Under the pieces are notes generated by a model, which did no database searches, was not told the DNA's origin, and saw only the letters and a program-made list of their open reading frames with translations. This document shows positions 43,741 through 55,522 of a stretch of DNA of 64,000 bases, piece by piece. This stretch comes from Excoecaria cochinchinensis (taxonomy: Eukaryota > Streptophyta > Magnoliopsida > Malpighiales > Euphorbiaceae), in assembly GCA_947683425.1 (NCBI GenBank), contig CANTUQ010000004.1, positions 33,805,001 through 33,869,000 of the forward strand, written 5' to 3'. Each line of letters begins with the position of its first letter. The stretch's first letter is position 1. The translations under genes were made by a program, and so were the position numbers.

Positions 43741-45236
43741 CGATAAATGCAAGAATTTGTATGTTTTGTCAATAACTACTTTGAGTGGTCATCCATTACA
43801 TGTTATTCCCTACTAAGCTATAAGCTTAACACGGGTGTTTCATCCATGCAGATATCGAAGATAGATGTGTCTCCAAGGATATTCTGCATTCGTCAAGGCC
43901 AACGAGCCTATAAGAGTTTCTTTGAATAATCTTTGTACTATATATTATAACGTAAATGAATGACATATGTATGTAATATGAGTATTATGTAAGGAGCTAG
44001 CTTTTGTATTTGTATAATCAATTATGAGTAGTGTATATTTATATAATAATATTGCAAACTTTGTTTAATGCATTATGCGAAAATTGTTTTGTAAATGAAA
44101 GAAATTTTATAATTCTGAACATAACTCTATAGATGTAACCTAGATACTGTAGTTGTCGTGGGGCGTCCTTCACCTAATATGGTAGATTACTACGTATGGG
44201 TAAGGGGTGTAACATTTATTGGTATCAGAGCCTAGTTTCTATCCAAGGACCTGTGGGTTATGAGGCCACCAAATTAATTCTTTTAATGCAATTTAAGTCA
44301 TAACTATATAAATGTCCAACTTGCCGCACTTGTCGAAACTTTTCGCTTAATGACGGTTATATCCTAATTGACACTTTCGTCACTTAATCCTACACATCGA
44401 CCTTCCATTTCACCCTAACTATGCCTATAAGAGTTTCTTTGAATAATCTTTATACTATGTATTATAGCGTAAATGAATGACATATCTATGTAATATGAGT
44501 ATTATGTAAGGAGCTAGCTTTTGTATTTGTATAATCAATTATGCGTAGTGTATATTTATATAATAATATTGTAAACTTTGTTTAATGCATTATGCGAAAA
44601 TTGTTTTGTAAATGAAAGAAATTTTATAATTCTGAACATAACTCTATAGATGTAACCTAGATACTGTAGTTGTCGTGGGGAGTCCTTCACCTGCCATGGT
44701 AGATTACTACGTAAGGGTAAGGGGTGTAACATTTATTAGTACCAGAGCCTAGTTTCTATCCAGGGACCTGTGGGTTATGAGGCCACCAAATTAATTCTTT
44801 TAATGCAATTTAAGTCATAAATATCTAAATGTCCAACTTGCCGCACTTGTCGAAACTTTTTGCTTAATGACGGTTATGTCCTTATTGACACTTTCGTCGC
44901 TTAATCCTACACATCGACCTTCCATTTCACCCTAACCATGCCTATAAGAGTTTCTTTGAATAATCTTTGTACTATGTATTATAACGTAAATGAATGACAT
45001 ATGTATGTAATATGAGTATTATTTAAGGAGCTAGCTTTTGTATTTGTATAAACAATTATAAGTAGTGTATATTTATATAATAATATTGTAAACTTTGTTT
45101 AATGCATTATGCGAAAATTGTTTTGTAAATGAAAGAAATTTTATAATTCTCCACACAACGCTATAGATGTAACCTAGATACTATAGTTGTCATGGGGAGT
45201 CCTTACCTGTCATGATAGATTAATACGTACGGGCAA
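43741..45236 (+). repeat. Chromovirus LTR J end with PBS and leader, in 2.6 tandem 517-bp copies
   Basis: The first copy holds the double hairpin (43813-43851), the U5, the LTR end TGTAACA (44214), TTTAT, an iMet PBS TGGTATCAGAGC (44220-44231) and about 200 bp of leader. From 43907 the segment CCTATAAGAG...CTAACTATG repeats at 44424 and 44941 (517 bp apart). The third copy breaks at TGTAAC where LTR D begins. The second PBS is mutated (TAGTACCAGAGC). Confidence 0.88.
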
Positions 45237-45825
45237 TGTAACTCCTCAAACCCGCAATTGGTATGGATATCGGTTGTCACGACACTATTCTCTAATCGAT
45301 GCTTATGACAAATGCAGTAAAATTTTTTTTTCTAACTTATGAACTTATCGAATCATTTATCCTTTTTCAATTTCATGTCACTATTACATTTCACTCGATC
45401 CAATCCAAACATTACACTTAACTTATCATGTCATTCGATAGCCTATAACATTTACATATCCATATTACACACTACATATTCAATGCTAAACCATTACACA
45501 TATACATGCCACTAATACTATTCATTGGATTTAAAATTCGGCAGCATAACGACTATAATGTTAGCTACCCAAAACCTGCAATTCCAACAAAACACAGCCC
45601 AACTCAGGGGCACCACAATAATAACCTAATACACATTCAAAAGTCAATCCATATAAGCTATCCCAATACAATAGCATTTATCATTACATATAACTATTTC
45701 AATATTACATGGTATTCATTTACATTCTACTAACAATATACATATTATTCTTGACTTCAATCCAACGAACCAGTCCGACCTCCAAGTCAATGGTCTGCCT
45801 GCTCCGCAGACGCTCCACTTCGTAC

Positions 45826-45872
45826 CTACACGCAGTCAAACAAACTACGTGCTGAGCATTAAATATGCTCAG
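45826..45872 (-). other. Double hairpin with terminal TAG (LTR D)
   Basis: Minus strand: CTGAGCAT/ATGCTCAG (45872-45852), then CACG/CGTG-type stem, then TAG|GTACGAAG. Relative to T1 (CTAAGC/GCTTAG) both sides of one base pair are changed (A-T to G-C). Confidence 0.6.
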
Positions 45873-48163
45873 TGGTGATCACGAATCTAATAATTTCCAT
45901 TTATTTACAAGTATGCCACTACGTAAATTTCCTCACATTTATTTACTTAGTGTACAATTTACCATTTAGTCCTCAGACTTTCATTCTAGTTCTAATTAGC
46001 TTATTACTTCACTCATTTAGCCACATATCACTATACTTTGCTATTCTTATTTATTTACTTTATCATTTCACGTGCAAATTACCATTTAATCCTTATTTTA
46101 TCACTTCCCAGGATAAATTACATTTTTGCCCTTCTTTTGACATTATTTACGGAATTGCCACTGGTTCATTTCTCTTTTCATTTTAAATCACTAGTTGGCT
46201 TACAAATTACGTATTAGTCCTTTGTTTTGTCATTTTTGTGTAAAATTACATTTTAGTCCCTGAACTTTGGACTTTACCAAATGGTCATTTTACTTTCACT
46301 CTTCATTTATATGTCACTTAGTAGTGTACTTTTACACTAAATTACAGTTTTGCCCCTACTTTTGTCAAATTACAATTTAGTCATTCATTTAACGTTTAAG
46401 TACAATTTTATCATTTATTCACTACATTTTCACATTTATTCACTTCTTAACTTATAATTTGCCAATTAGTCTCACGACTAATTTTTTTGCGGTAAATTAC
46501 ATTTTGGTCCTTGGACTTTTTATCTTCTTTCATATAAGTCATTTTTGCATATAACTTCTCACTTTCATGTTACTTTTCACGTTTTAAATTCATTTTACTT
46601 TATGGCATTTTACTTGTGATAGAATCATATCATTTTGCGATTCTGCTTATTACACTTAGGCTTTTACATACTAGGCTTTTATTCATTATACGTTTTACAT
46701 ATTATGGCATATTACATTATGGCTTTTACGTGTTATACTTTGGCATATTATGCTTCTACATTTTATACTTTTACATATTATACCATGTTATACTATAGCT
46801 TTCAAGTTATACTTTCACATTAGGCTTTTACATATTATGTCATATTACATAATGTCATGTGACATTATGCCATTATATGTTACACTTTTGCATATGATAC
46901 TTTTACATGTTACAATTTATCATTTTACTTTATGTCATGCTGCATATTATCATATTACATATTATCATTTTACTTTTTATATTTTCGATCACTTTACCAT
47001 CATGCCCCTAGTACAATCCCGACAGAAAATCTGCAAACTGGATATACGGGACGTGGGCCCCAAAGTCCCACTGTAATAGAATAGGGAATGACCTCGAAGG
47101 ATCACTCCATCACGTAACATATGACATATAACAGAGGGCTATGAGAGACCATCGCGAATCTGTCATAGCAAAGCAAGTTGTCATGACTTGCACCGCGGTA
47201 TCAATGGTGTCCCTATGGCTAGCCAAACATATCCTGGACTAGATTAAACCGCCAGACCACTAAGGGCAAAATTTTCCACATTTATCAAAATTTACTTTTT
47301 CAAAAAGACTTTCAAATCCACTTTTGTACTTTTAATACTTTCATTTTACATATGACATATGATGTATAACATATGATTTATCAGTACATTTTCATTTTCA
47401 TTTTAGTCACTTCATTTTAATTTCAATCTCGATTATTCACTTAATCAAAATAACATCACATATACATATAATTTCAATTATTTCAATAATTTTTATTATT
47501 TTCACAATGAGTATAATGGAATATCATACTCAAAAATATTCATATAACTTCCATAAATTCCAAATAAATTTATGGACACTTTTTTTCATGTCTAATTTCA
47601 TTTAAACATTTCAATTGTCATATTAACGGTTCTTAGTCACCTTTCTTAGCTTATTATTCATTTGCACATACTTTTAACACAAACTCACTTAAATCAATCA
47701 TTTGCTTTTCAAGCATTTCTTTTCATTTTCCCTCCATTTCACTTCTAGTTCATTCATTTATTCATTTTACATTTCATATAACATGTATACCACATAATAT
47801 ATCATATTCTTCCACTTAAGCCATTTAGCCAACATAGGGTTTTTCACTAACATTTTAGTTTTCATCCCTTTACCACTCAATTCACTAAATTCAACCTCAA
47901 TTCACACGTATATACCATTTAATTTCATTTAAACACTAGGTATACCTCAAATATACCTAAATATACCATTATGTCACATTATGTCTAACACTTGTGCTTA
48001 GTTTTATTTCATTCTAATCACTCCAATTGGCTTAGTTACCCTCCCTAAGCTCAATTGACACCTCAATTTCATTTGTACATGCAAATCACATATAATCACT
48101 ATAAAACATAATAGAAAACGCTAATTTTTCAAAAGAAAATTCATGGATTAGGTAATCACAAAC

Positions 48164-48242
48164 CTTAATTCCATGCTTCACCCTCCTCAAGCTTTCTTTT
48201 CCTTCCCTTTTCCTTTGGAACTACCATCTCCTCTTTCTTCCT
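48164..48242 (-). other. Putative leader exon inside LTR D (79 nt)
   Basis: The preceding donor is GGAG|GTAAGT (48384/48383). The exon begins after CCAACATAG (AG 48244-48243) and ends AATTAAG|GTTTGTG (donor 48163). In the T1/E phase it reads EERGDGSSKGKGKEKKA then TGA, again lysine-rich. Confidence 0.4.
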
Positions 48243-49517
48243 CTATGTTGGCCGAAATCATCAAGGTAAAATCCATCTATTGCATACTTCAATAATCAAT
48301 TTCAACAACATAAATAGCTTATACATATCCTAAATTACTAATTTAAACAATAAAATTAAAATAATTCCTTCAATTTTACTTACCTCCACTTAAACTCCTC
48401 ACTTGAAATCCCTTAATTTCTTCACTGCTTCTTACTCAAAAGCACTCTAACACTCGCTATTAAACTGAAAAGAAGTTCAATTTCAATTGAGGGGCTTGAA
48501 TTTGATAGATTTATGAAGGAAAATGAAAGAAAAAGAAAGAGAAAAGGAAGAACAAGGCCATGATTTTGAAGAGGAAAGGAAGAGAGAACAAAAACGTGAA
48601 GGACTTCCCTCAATCTACGGATTTGTAACATTAAATAGGTAGGTGAGAGTAGGTTAGCCTATTCATTAGCTCATTAACTAGATAATTATCCAATTATACC
48701 ACCTCAATTTAAATCTTTCACTTCCCAACTTCAATTTCACTCCAATTTTTTCCATAATTCATATCATATAAAAACTAGGCGGTACACAAAATTTCACCTC
48801 AATCGGAGTCCATTTTCGGTCCGGTTCAATCAAATCAGTCCAAATCAATAATTATCAATGTTCTCAAAAAATTCCTGTTTTACTACCAAAAATTTGACAT
48901 ATCATTTAGAGTCTATATGGAAATTTCTGCAATTTTTGGATATCATTTGCTATTTTTAAAGCATCGATCAAACCTTCGGTCAACCGAGTACTATTCAAAC
49001 CGAAATCATATCTTTTTCCTTACTTTCTAAGGCCAATTCCTCATAAAAATGGCTCCATAATTCTTAACTCATATTCATTAGACTCCAATAATATTTTGGG
49101 GTCAATCGGAAATCATTTCTCGGTCTGATAATTATGCGCCAGTCCGATAACCTAAATTTCCTGTGTCACTAAAATTAAATTTTTCATTACCATATAATTT
49201 TACTCATCAATACGAGTACGTCCATATTTTCAGATTATTTTTCTGAAGTCCGTAGCACTCTCTACGATCCGGTCAAACTCCCAATCAACCTAGTTACTAT
49301 TCATATTGGAACTGCTACTTTTTCTTATTTCTGACTTTTGAGACCCCATTTGACCTCGAATTCACTCCAAATTTTAATCTCAAACTCATCGTGACTTATA
49401 TTTTCCAATAATCAAATAAAATATTTTTTTGACTCTGGGAGGTACTATTTATCCCGGTGTCACTATTCACTATCGGGAAACACTATTCCCGGCTAGCCCG
49501 GTATTTGGGGCATTACA

Positions 49518-49981
49518 GTTCTCCCTCACTAAAAGAAATTTTGTTCTCGAAATTTACTAAAGTCACAGTCAAAGATGCTATTCTCTAAATCAGCATCGAC
49601 TGTCATTGTTACAATACACCACTTTCCATTATTATACAATATAAATCATTCCTCAGAATGTCATCACATATATCATAAAATCTTTCTCCAAAAACAAGAA
49701 CTCCAAATTTAAGTTACAGATCGTTTGCATTCTCACACAATCATGACCTAATGTCATCCTCAGTTCATCTTTACAATGACATCAAATTCACCGATAGGAC
49801 GATTTCTATACACTTTATTCAACAATACACTATGACTTCCAGAATTTCTTACTAGAATATCCTAGTCTAACTATGCACTATTAAAATCATTTTCCTTAAT
49901 TGGCATATATATGAACTTAACTCAATCACTCAATCCCATTCCGATCTTAGAATCGCCTAAACTTGCTCTGATACCACTAAT
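49518..49981 (-). pseudogene. Residual interior of chromovirus D
   Basis: 464 bp. The right end has PBS TGGTATCAGAGC (49976-49965) and the left end a PPT (AGTGAGGGAGAAC, 49530-49518) preceded by AATTTCGAGAACAAAATTTC, the usual end of chromovirus pol. Around 49770-49870 a protease segment matches element C near 5930-6030. Gag, RT and integrase are gone. Confidence 0.75.
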
Positions 49982-50479
49982 TGTAACCCCCCAAATCCGC
50001 AATTGGTACGGATATCGGGTGTCACGGCACTATTATCTAATCAATGCTTATGACAAATGCAGTAAATTTTTTTTCTAACTTATGAACTTATCGAATCATT
50101 TATCCTTTTTCAATTTCATGTCACTATTACATTTCACTCGATCCAATCCAAACATTACACTTAACTTATCATGTCATTCGATAGCCTATAACATTTACAT
50201 ATCCATATTACACACTACATATTCAATGCTAAACCATTACACATATACATGCCACTAATACTTTTCATTGGATTTAAAATTCGACAGCATAACGACTATA
50301 ATGTTAGCTACCCAAAACCTGCAATTCAAACAAAACACAGCCCAACTCAGGGGCACCACAATAATAACCTAATACACATTCAAAAGTCAATCCATATAAG
50401 CTATCCCAATACAATAGCATTTATCATTACATATAACTATTTCAATATTACATGGTATTCATTTACATTCTACTAACAA
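49982..50479 (-). repeat. 5' LTR of chromovirus D, truncated
   Basis: Nearly identical to 45237-45733 (few differences over about 495 bp), then switches at about 50480 into Tat LTR sequence. Confidence 0.9.
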
Positions 50480-51233
50480 TAAGTCCGAAATATTTACCCT
50501 CAGATAATGTTTTAGTGATATTCTTGGTGTTGATTAGAGTCCCGCATGTTCCACGAGAAACAAAGTGAAAGGTCAAAAAGAGGAAAATAGATTGTTTCCT
50601 TCTTAACCCCTCAAAAAAGATGGACTTTGGAATAAAAAAAACCAAAAGAAAACTAATTAGTTTTAGTTCCTTTTAACGGTTTGATCCTCAAATTAAAAGA
50701 AATTTCTTGATGTGTGTGTTTATTGGAAGAGAGAGAAAACACGCTTGAAATTCGGCAGAGTTTCCCTTCTTGAAAATTTTTGGAACCCTTTTTAGGAAGA
50801 AATTCAAAGCTTTTATAGGCCAGGCACGACCGACGGGCATCGGATGTGGAGACGGGCGTCGAAAGAATCCTTCTGACACAAGGATTCATCCGACGGCCCT
50901 GCCATTTCCACCGACGGGCGTCGGAGAGGTTGCGTGCTCCGAAAAACCAGCTGGCGTGCTCTGGAAGAAGCAGGTCCGTCCGACAGGCGTCGGAAAAACC
51001 ATAAGCCGTCTGTGACCCTAAGCGACGGGCTGGCCTCCCACAGACGGGCTGGCCGTCTGTAGAGTAAAATATACTTTTTGACTCAAAAATTTCCGTTCTT
51101 CCCCCCTCTGCCTACAAAAGGTGAAAAGACTCATTTCTCGTCCCAATCCAAACCGTTTGTAAAGGCTCAGATACTGATTTCATCATAGGGTAATCTCTGA
51201 TCTGGACTGCTCCGGGACACGGTGCCTACAGTA
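50480..51233 (-). repeat. Fragment of an A-family Tat LTR
   Basis: Matches the A LTR from about 14727 to its start with clear divergence: the CCGACGGGCGTCGG palindromes and the minus-strand start TGTAGGCACCGTGTCCCGG (51233). The TATA region is altered (TTTGTAAAGG). It abuts Tekay pol at 51234, so an A-like element inserted into E and most of it was later lost. Confidence 0.88.
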
Positions 51234-51234
51234 T

Positions 51235-53431
51235 CCAAGTGGATCCAGCCAAGATTGAGGCGATAGTTGATTGGAAAGCGCCTAGGAATGTTCAGGAAGT
51301 GCGGAGTTTTCTCGGTTTGGTGGGTTATTACCATCGGTTTGTTAAGGGTTTCTCAGTTTTGGCCGCTCCGATGACCAGGTTGTTGAGGAAAGGAGTTAGG
51401 CTTGAATGGTCAGACAGATGTCAGGCTTGTTTTGAGCAGTTGAAAAAGTTGCTAGTTGAAGCTCCTATACTGACTCAACCCATCTCGAGTAAGGAGTTTG
51501 TCATGTATAGTGATGCTTCGGGTGTTGGTCTGGGTTGTGTTCTGATGCAAGAAGGTAAGGTGGTAGCTTACGCTTCTCGACAGTTGAAGCCGCATGAGAG
51601 TAATTATCCGACGCATGATCTAGAGTTGGCGGCCGTGATCTTTGCTTTAAAGATTTGGCGCCATTATCTGTATGGGGAGAGATGTAGGATATTTATAGAT
51701 CACAAGAGTTTAAAGTATCTCCTCACGCAGAAGGAGTTGAATATGAGACAGCGTCGTTGGCTCGAGTTGTTTAAGGATTACGACTGTATTGTGGATTACC
51801 ATCCGGGTAAGGCCAATGTAGTCGCGGATGCTTTAAGTTAGAGATCGGTTTCTGTTTTATTTCTGAGGCAGTTTAGATGGAGATTTGGTTCAGATGGAGC
51901 TTTGATGGCTCAGTTGAAAGTGAAGTCTACCTTTAGACAAAAGATAGCTGATGCTCAGAGGGATGATGGAAGGCTTCAGTGGATTGTGCAAGAGGTTAGT
52001 TTGGGCAACCGGTCAGAGTTTTCAGTTCAGGATGGAGTTCTTCTGTATATAAACCGTTTGTGTGTACCGGATAATGAAGGGTTAAGAAGACAGCTTTTGG
52101 GTGAGGCGCATAGTATAGTTTTCACTATGCATCCCGGTAGTGAAAAGATGTACCGAGATATGAAGCAGTTTTATTGGTGGTCCGGTATGAAGAGGGACAT
52201 AGTGGGTTTTGTGTCCAAGTGCCTGACATGTCAGCAGGTAGAGGCTGACCACCAAGTCCCCTCGGGATTACTCATGCCTTTATCCGTTCCCGAGTGGAAG
52301 TGGGATGACATCGCCATGGATTTTGTTTCCGGGTTGCCTTTGACTCAGAAGAAGCATGACTCAGTTTGGGTGTTAGTGGATCGGCTTACGAAGTCAGCTC
52401 ACTTCTTGCCAGTGAGAATGGATTATTCGATGGACAGGTTGGCCAGTGTCTATGTGGATGAGATAGTTCGGTTGCATGGAGTGCCGTTGTCCATAGTTTC
52501 AGATCGGGACCCAAGGTTTACATCTAAGTTTTGGAAAGAGTTGCAGAGAGCTTTGGGTACCAAGCTAAACTTTAGTACAACATTCCATCCTCAGACAGCT
52601 GGTCAGTCCGAGCGAGTTATATAGATTTTGGAAGATATGTTGAGGGCTTGTGCCTTGGATTTTTCGGGTAGTTGGGATAGATACGTGTCGCTTATGGAGT
52701 TTGCCTACAATAACAGTTATCAGTCAAGCATCGGTATGGCACCGTATGAAGCTTTGTATGGTCGGCAGTGTAGGACTCCGGTTTGTTGGACCGAGTTGTA
52801 CAAGAGATTAGTGATTGGGCCAGAGTTGGTTAGAGATACAGAGGAAAAGATCAGAGTTGTGCAACGGAATTTGAAGGCAGCTAAGGATCGACAAAAGTCT
52901 TATGCCAATCTGAAGAGAAAAGATGTGCGATTTGAAGTTGGGGACAAAGTCTTCCTTAAAGTGTCACCTTGGAGAAAAGTGGTTCGATTTGGAAAGAAAG
53001 GGAAGCTTAGTCCTCGCTTCATTGGTCCATATGAGGTTTTGGCTAGAGTTGGTCCGGTGGCTTATAGATTGGCTTTGCCAATGGAGTTATCGAAGCTGCA
53101 TGACGTGTTTCATGTTTTGATGCTTCGTCGATACCGGTCAGATCCGTCGCATGTTTTGTCAGTACAAGATGTGCAAGTTCAGCCTGATTTCTCTTATGAT
53201 GAAGAACCAATAGCTATTCTAGCCCGGGAAGTGAGACAGCTAAGAAGCAAGCAGATTCCTTTGGTAAAAGTGTTATGGAATCATCATGGGGTTCAGGTAG
53301 CGACGTGGGAGCCGGAAGAGTCGATGAGAGTTCAGTACCCGCATTTGTTCAAATCAGGTGAGAATTTCGAGGACAAAATTCTTGTTAGTAGGGGAGAGTT
53401 GTCACACCCCATTTGCCCCCTAGTAGAATGA
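51235..53431 (+). pseudogene. pol: Pol of element E: RT end, RNase H, integrase, chromodomain
   Basis: One reading frame with two stops. RT connection: IQVDPAKIEAIVDWKAPRN and FLGLVGYYHRFVKGF. RNase H: MYSDASGVGLGCVLMQ to VVADALS, then TAG at 51839-51841. Integrase: MHPGSEKMYRDMKQFYWW, CLTCQQ, MDFVSGLP, SDRDPRF, SERVI, then TAG at 52622-52624 where T1 has Gln. The chromodomain VLWNHHGVQVATWEP ends at TGA 53429-53431, 32 nt inside the LTR. In one place TAGQSERV replaces the usual TDGQSERV. Confidence 0.92.
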
Positions 53432-54033
53432 GCCATGTATGTGCATGTGCATTGTGTGATTTTTGGCATGTGTTAAGGGCATTTTAGTTAGAAATGCATG
53501 TTTTAAGAGTTTTGTTAGCATGTGAGTGCATGTGTGGTGTTAGGGTGTGAATTAGTTGGGCTGCACTTGGGTGTGTTTACACATATGTTTGTAGAGTGTG
53601 TTTTGGGGCTGTACTTGTGTGTGTGTGTTCACACATTTGTAGGGTATGCATTAGTTGGGAGAGTCTTATGTGTATATGATGTATGCTTGCTGGGTGTGAG
53701 TGATTGAATTCCACCATTGGGATGAGGACACTTGGCAAGAGGGGGGAAAGTAAAGATTAAGAAGAGGAAAGAGAATAGGAAAGCAGAATTTTGCTCCCTC
53801 AATCCCGTTCTCTCCTCTTCCTATCTCTTCTTTCTCTTCTCCTTCATTGTGGTGCCCTAGTTTGGATTCAAGCCTCAAGTGGTGGAAATTAATCATCTCC
53901 TTGCTTTTCCTTAGTAAGTTTTCTGCATTTTCCATCTTCTTCTTCCTCTTCTTCATCTTCCTTCTTCATATTTTCTGGGTTTGGGTTTTAATCTAGAGTT
54001 ATTTTGTTGTGGGTTTTGTTGGGTTGTGCTTAG

Positions 54034-54112
54034 TTGAGCCTCCTCGTGAACCGAAGGGTAAAGAGAAGGCGGGATCTAGTGGATCTAAGCATTAGGAGCA
54101 AAGGATTTCAAG
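54034..54112 (+). other. Putative leader exon inside LTR E (79 nt)
   Basis: Acceptor GGGTTGTGCTTAG (AG 54032-54033), donor TTCAAG|GTTTGGAA (54113). Reads EPPREPKGKEKAGSSGSKH then TAG (54093-54095). Compared with T1, several codons differ only at the third base. The upstream exon is open in this phase for about 70 codons but has no ATG. Confidence 0.45.
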
Positions 54113-54510
54113 GTTTGGAAAATTTCTTGTTTTTGTATGTAAATATGTTCATGTATGTGTTCTTGGTGATTTTTGGAAATTCGGTTGTGATAGGCTCTTG
54201 ATATGGCATGTATGTTATGGGTTTTTGTTTGGTTAAGGTAATATTGCATGAGCATGGGATTATTGTAGTGATTGTGAGAATTGATGTGTTTTGCTACAAA
54301 TTTATGGGTATTGATAATTATTCGGATTGTGAGTTTGAATTGATGATTGGTGTGAAATTACTTGTTGATAAATGTTGTATTATGGATATTGATTGTGATG
54401 GGTGGCTGGATTTGAGGTAAGAGACCATTGGAAGTGATTTGTGTGTTTATGTGTGAGTTTTGGGAGAGGAAGAAATCTGCAGAATTCTGAAGAATTTGGA
54501 AATCCCAACT

Positions 54511-54781
54511 CTGTCGCGAGCTCGATAGAGACCGGTGATCTTGGCCTGTGCTGTCGCGAGCTCGCGATAGCAAAAGTTTGGGTGCTCTCTGTCGCGATCG
54601 CGACAGAGCGCATTGCTGGCCTGTGCTGTTGCGAGCAAGCGATCTATCGCGAGCCCGCGATAGCGAAGTTAGACTCTCTGTCGCGATCGCGACAGAGTCA
54701 GGCTTCTTTCTCCTCCCTGCGATCACGAAGTCCGTCGCGTGCACGCAGCGAAGAGACTATGGTCTCTGTCGCGAGCGCGAC
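54511..54781 (+). repeat. CG-rich palindrome block, TCGCGA type (LTR E)
   Basis: Repeats of CTGTCGCGAGCTCGCGATAG and CTCTGTCGCGATCGCGACAG, near-perfect palindromes, about every 50-60 bp. The sequence differs from the T1/S motif but the position is the same. H has the same motif. Confidence 0.75.
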
Positions 54782-55002
54782 TGCCAGGTTATGCTGAATG
54801 AGTTTTCCTTTGGTGTGTGCGTGTGGTTTTGAACTCCAGTTTCTTTTGGTGACCATAAGCCTTATATTTGTTAACTTATGAATTATACGAATGCGAATCC
54901 ATGATATGATTATGCCTATATGTATGCAAATACGTATATATGTGATTTGGACTATTATGGAATGAATTGAATGGATTATGCAGAACCTGCGAGAGTCAGT
55001 TT

Positions 55003-55242
55003 AGTGGATAGTTAAGCATGCCTAATAGAGTCTTATAGCTGTAGCCTCTGTTCAGTTTGGACCCCGATCAGGTCCCGTTTGGTTCCTCGTGAACCCTCTA
55101 ATGTGTTTGGACCTTGTTTAAGGTCCCTTTATAAAGCGTTTTGCAAATGATAAAGTAAATTGGTTTTCGATTCGTACCCGTAAGGTACTATCTGTAATCG
55201 GCTCGTACCCGTAAAGTACTGTTCGTTCACTCGTTATCCACT
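55003..55242 (+). promoter_or_regulatory. Cluster of small hairpins closed by an outer stem (LTR E)
   Basis: AGTGGATA (55003-55010) and TATCCACT (55235-55242) enclose GGACC/GGTCC (55059-55075), GGTTC/GAACC (55081-55095), GGACC/GGTCC (55109-55126), GTACC/GGTAC (55174-55188) and GTACC/AGTAC (55205-55219). The third stem is GAATC/GATTC in T1. Confidence 0.6.
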
Positions 55243-55439
55243 ACCTCGAGTGAGCAGGTGCTTACATACTTTGAACTGTTTGATTTTTATGAAAATGTAT
55301 TATCCGAACATGTTTATTAATGTGATATTATGAAGATAGTTATGTTATATCAAATGTATGACTCTATATGTTCGTATGTTCATACTCTTATCTAATGCGT
55401 ATTTCTGACTATGCCATCTGTATGTGTTCTGCTTGACGA

Positions 55440-55522
55440 CCATTGTGAATGGCCATCCTTTTCATATGTGTGTTTTCCCCACTAAGCGTTTATCGCTTAG
55501 CACGGTGTGTTTACTCGTGCAG
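55440..55522 (+). other. Tandem hairpins with terminal CAG (LTR E)
   Basis: CCATT/AATGG (T1 has CCACT/AGTGG, a compensatory change), CTAAGCG/CGCTTAG (55482-55500), CACG/CGTG (55501-55519), then CAG|GTGCGGAAG at 55520-55522. Confidence 0.65.

Larger units (their letters stand above)
45237..49517 (-). repeat. 3' LTR of chromovirus D (4281 bp)
   Basis: Minus-strand start TGTAATGCCCCAAATACCGG, end GGAGTTACA. It carries a GTAAGT donor (48383), exon-like 48242-48164, hairpins at 47048-47069, 47139-47169 and 47173-47191, a low-complexity TTTTACATATTATG-like tract (46590-47000) and the double hairpin (45826-45872). U3 is related to LTRs C and I. Confidence 0.85.
45237..50479 (-). mobile_element. Chromovirus D, deletion derivative with very long LTRs (minus strand)
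   Basis: 3' LTR 45237-49517, interior 49518-49981 and the end of the 5' LTR 49982-50479. The iMet PBS and a PPT are present, but only a scrap of protease and the last codons before the PPT remain. The 5' LTR is cut at 50479 by a Tat LTR fragment. No TSD can be read. Confidence 0.82.

Noticed and set aside
46616..47076. Overlapping 60-108-codon plus-strand frames
   Set aside because: They lie in a low-complexity TTTTACATATTATG-like tract of LTR D and have no family features.
54358..54832. Arg/Ser/Ala-rich frames on both strands
   Set aside because: They are translations of the TCGCGA palindrome block in LTR E.
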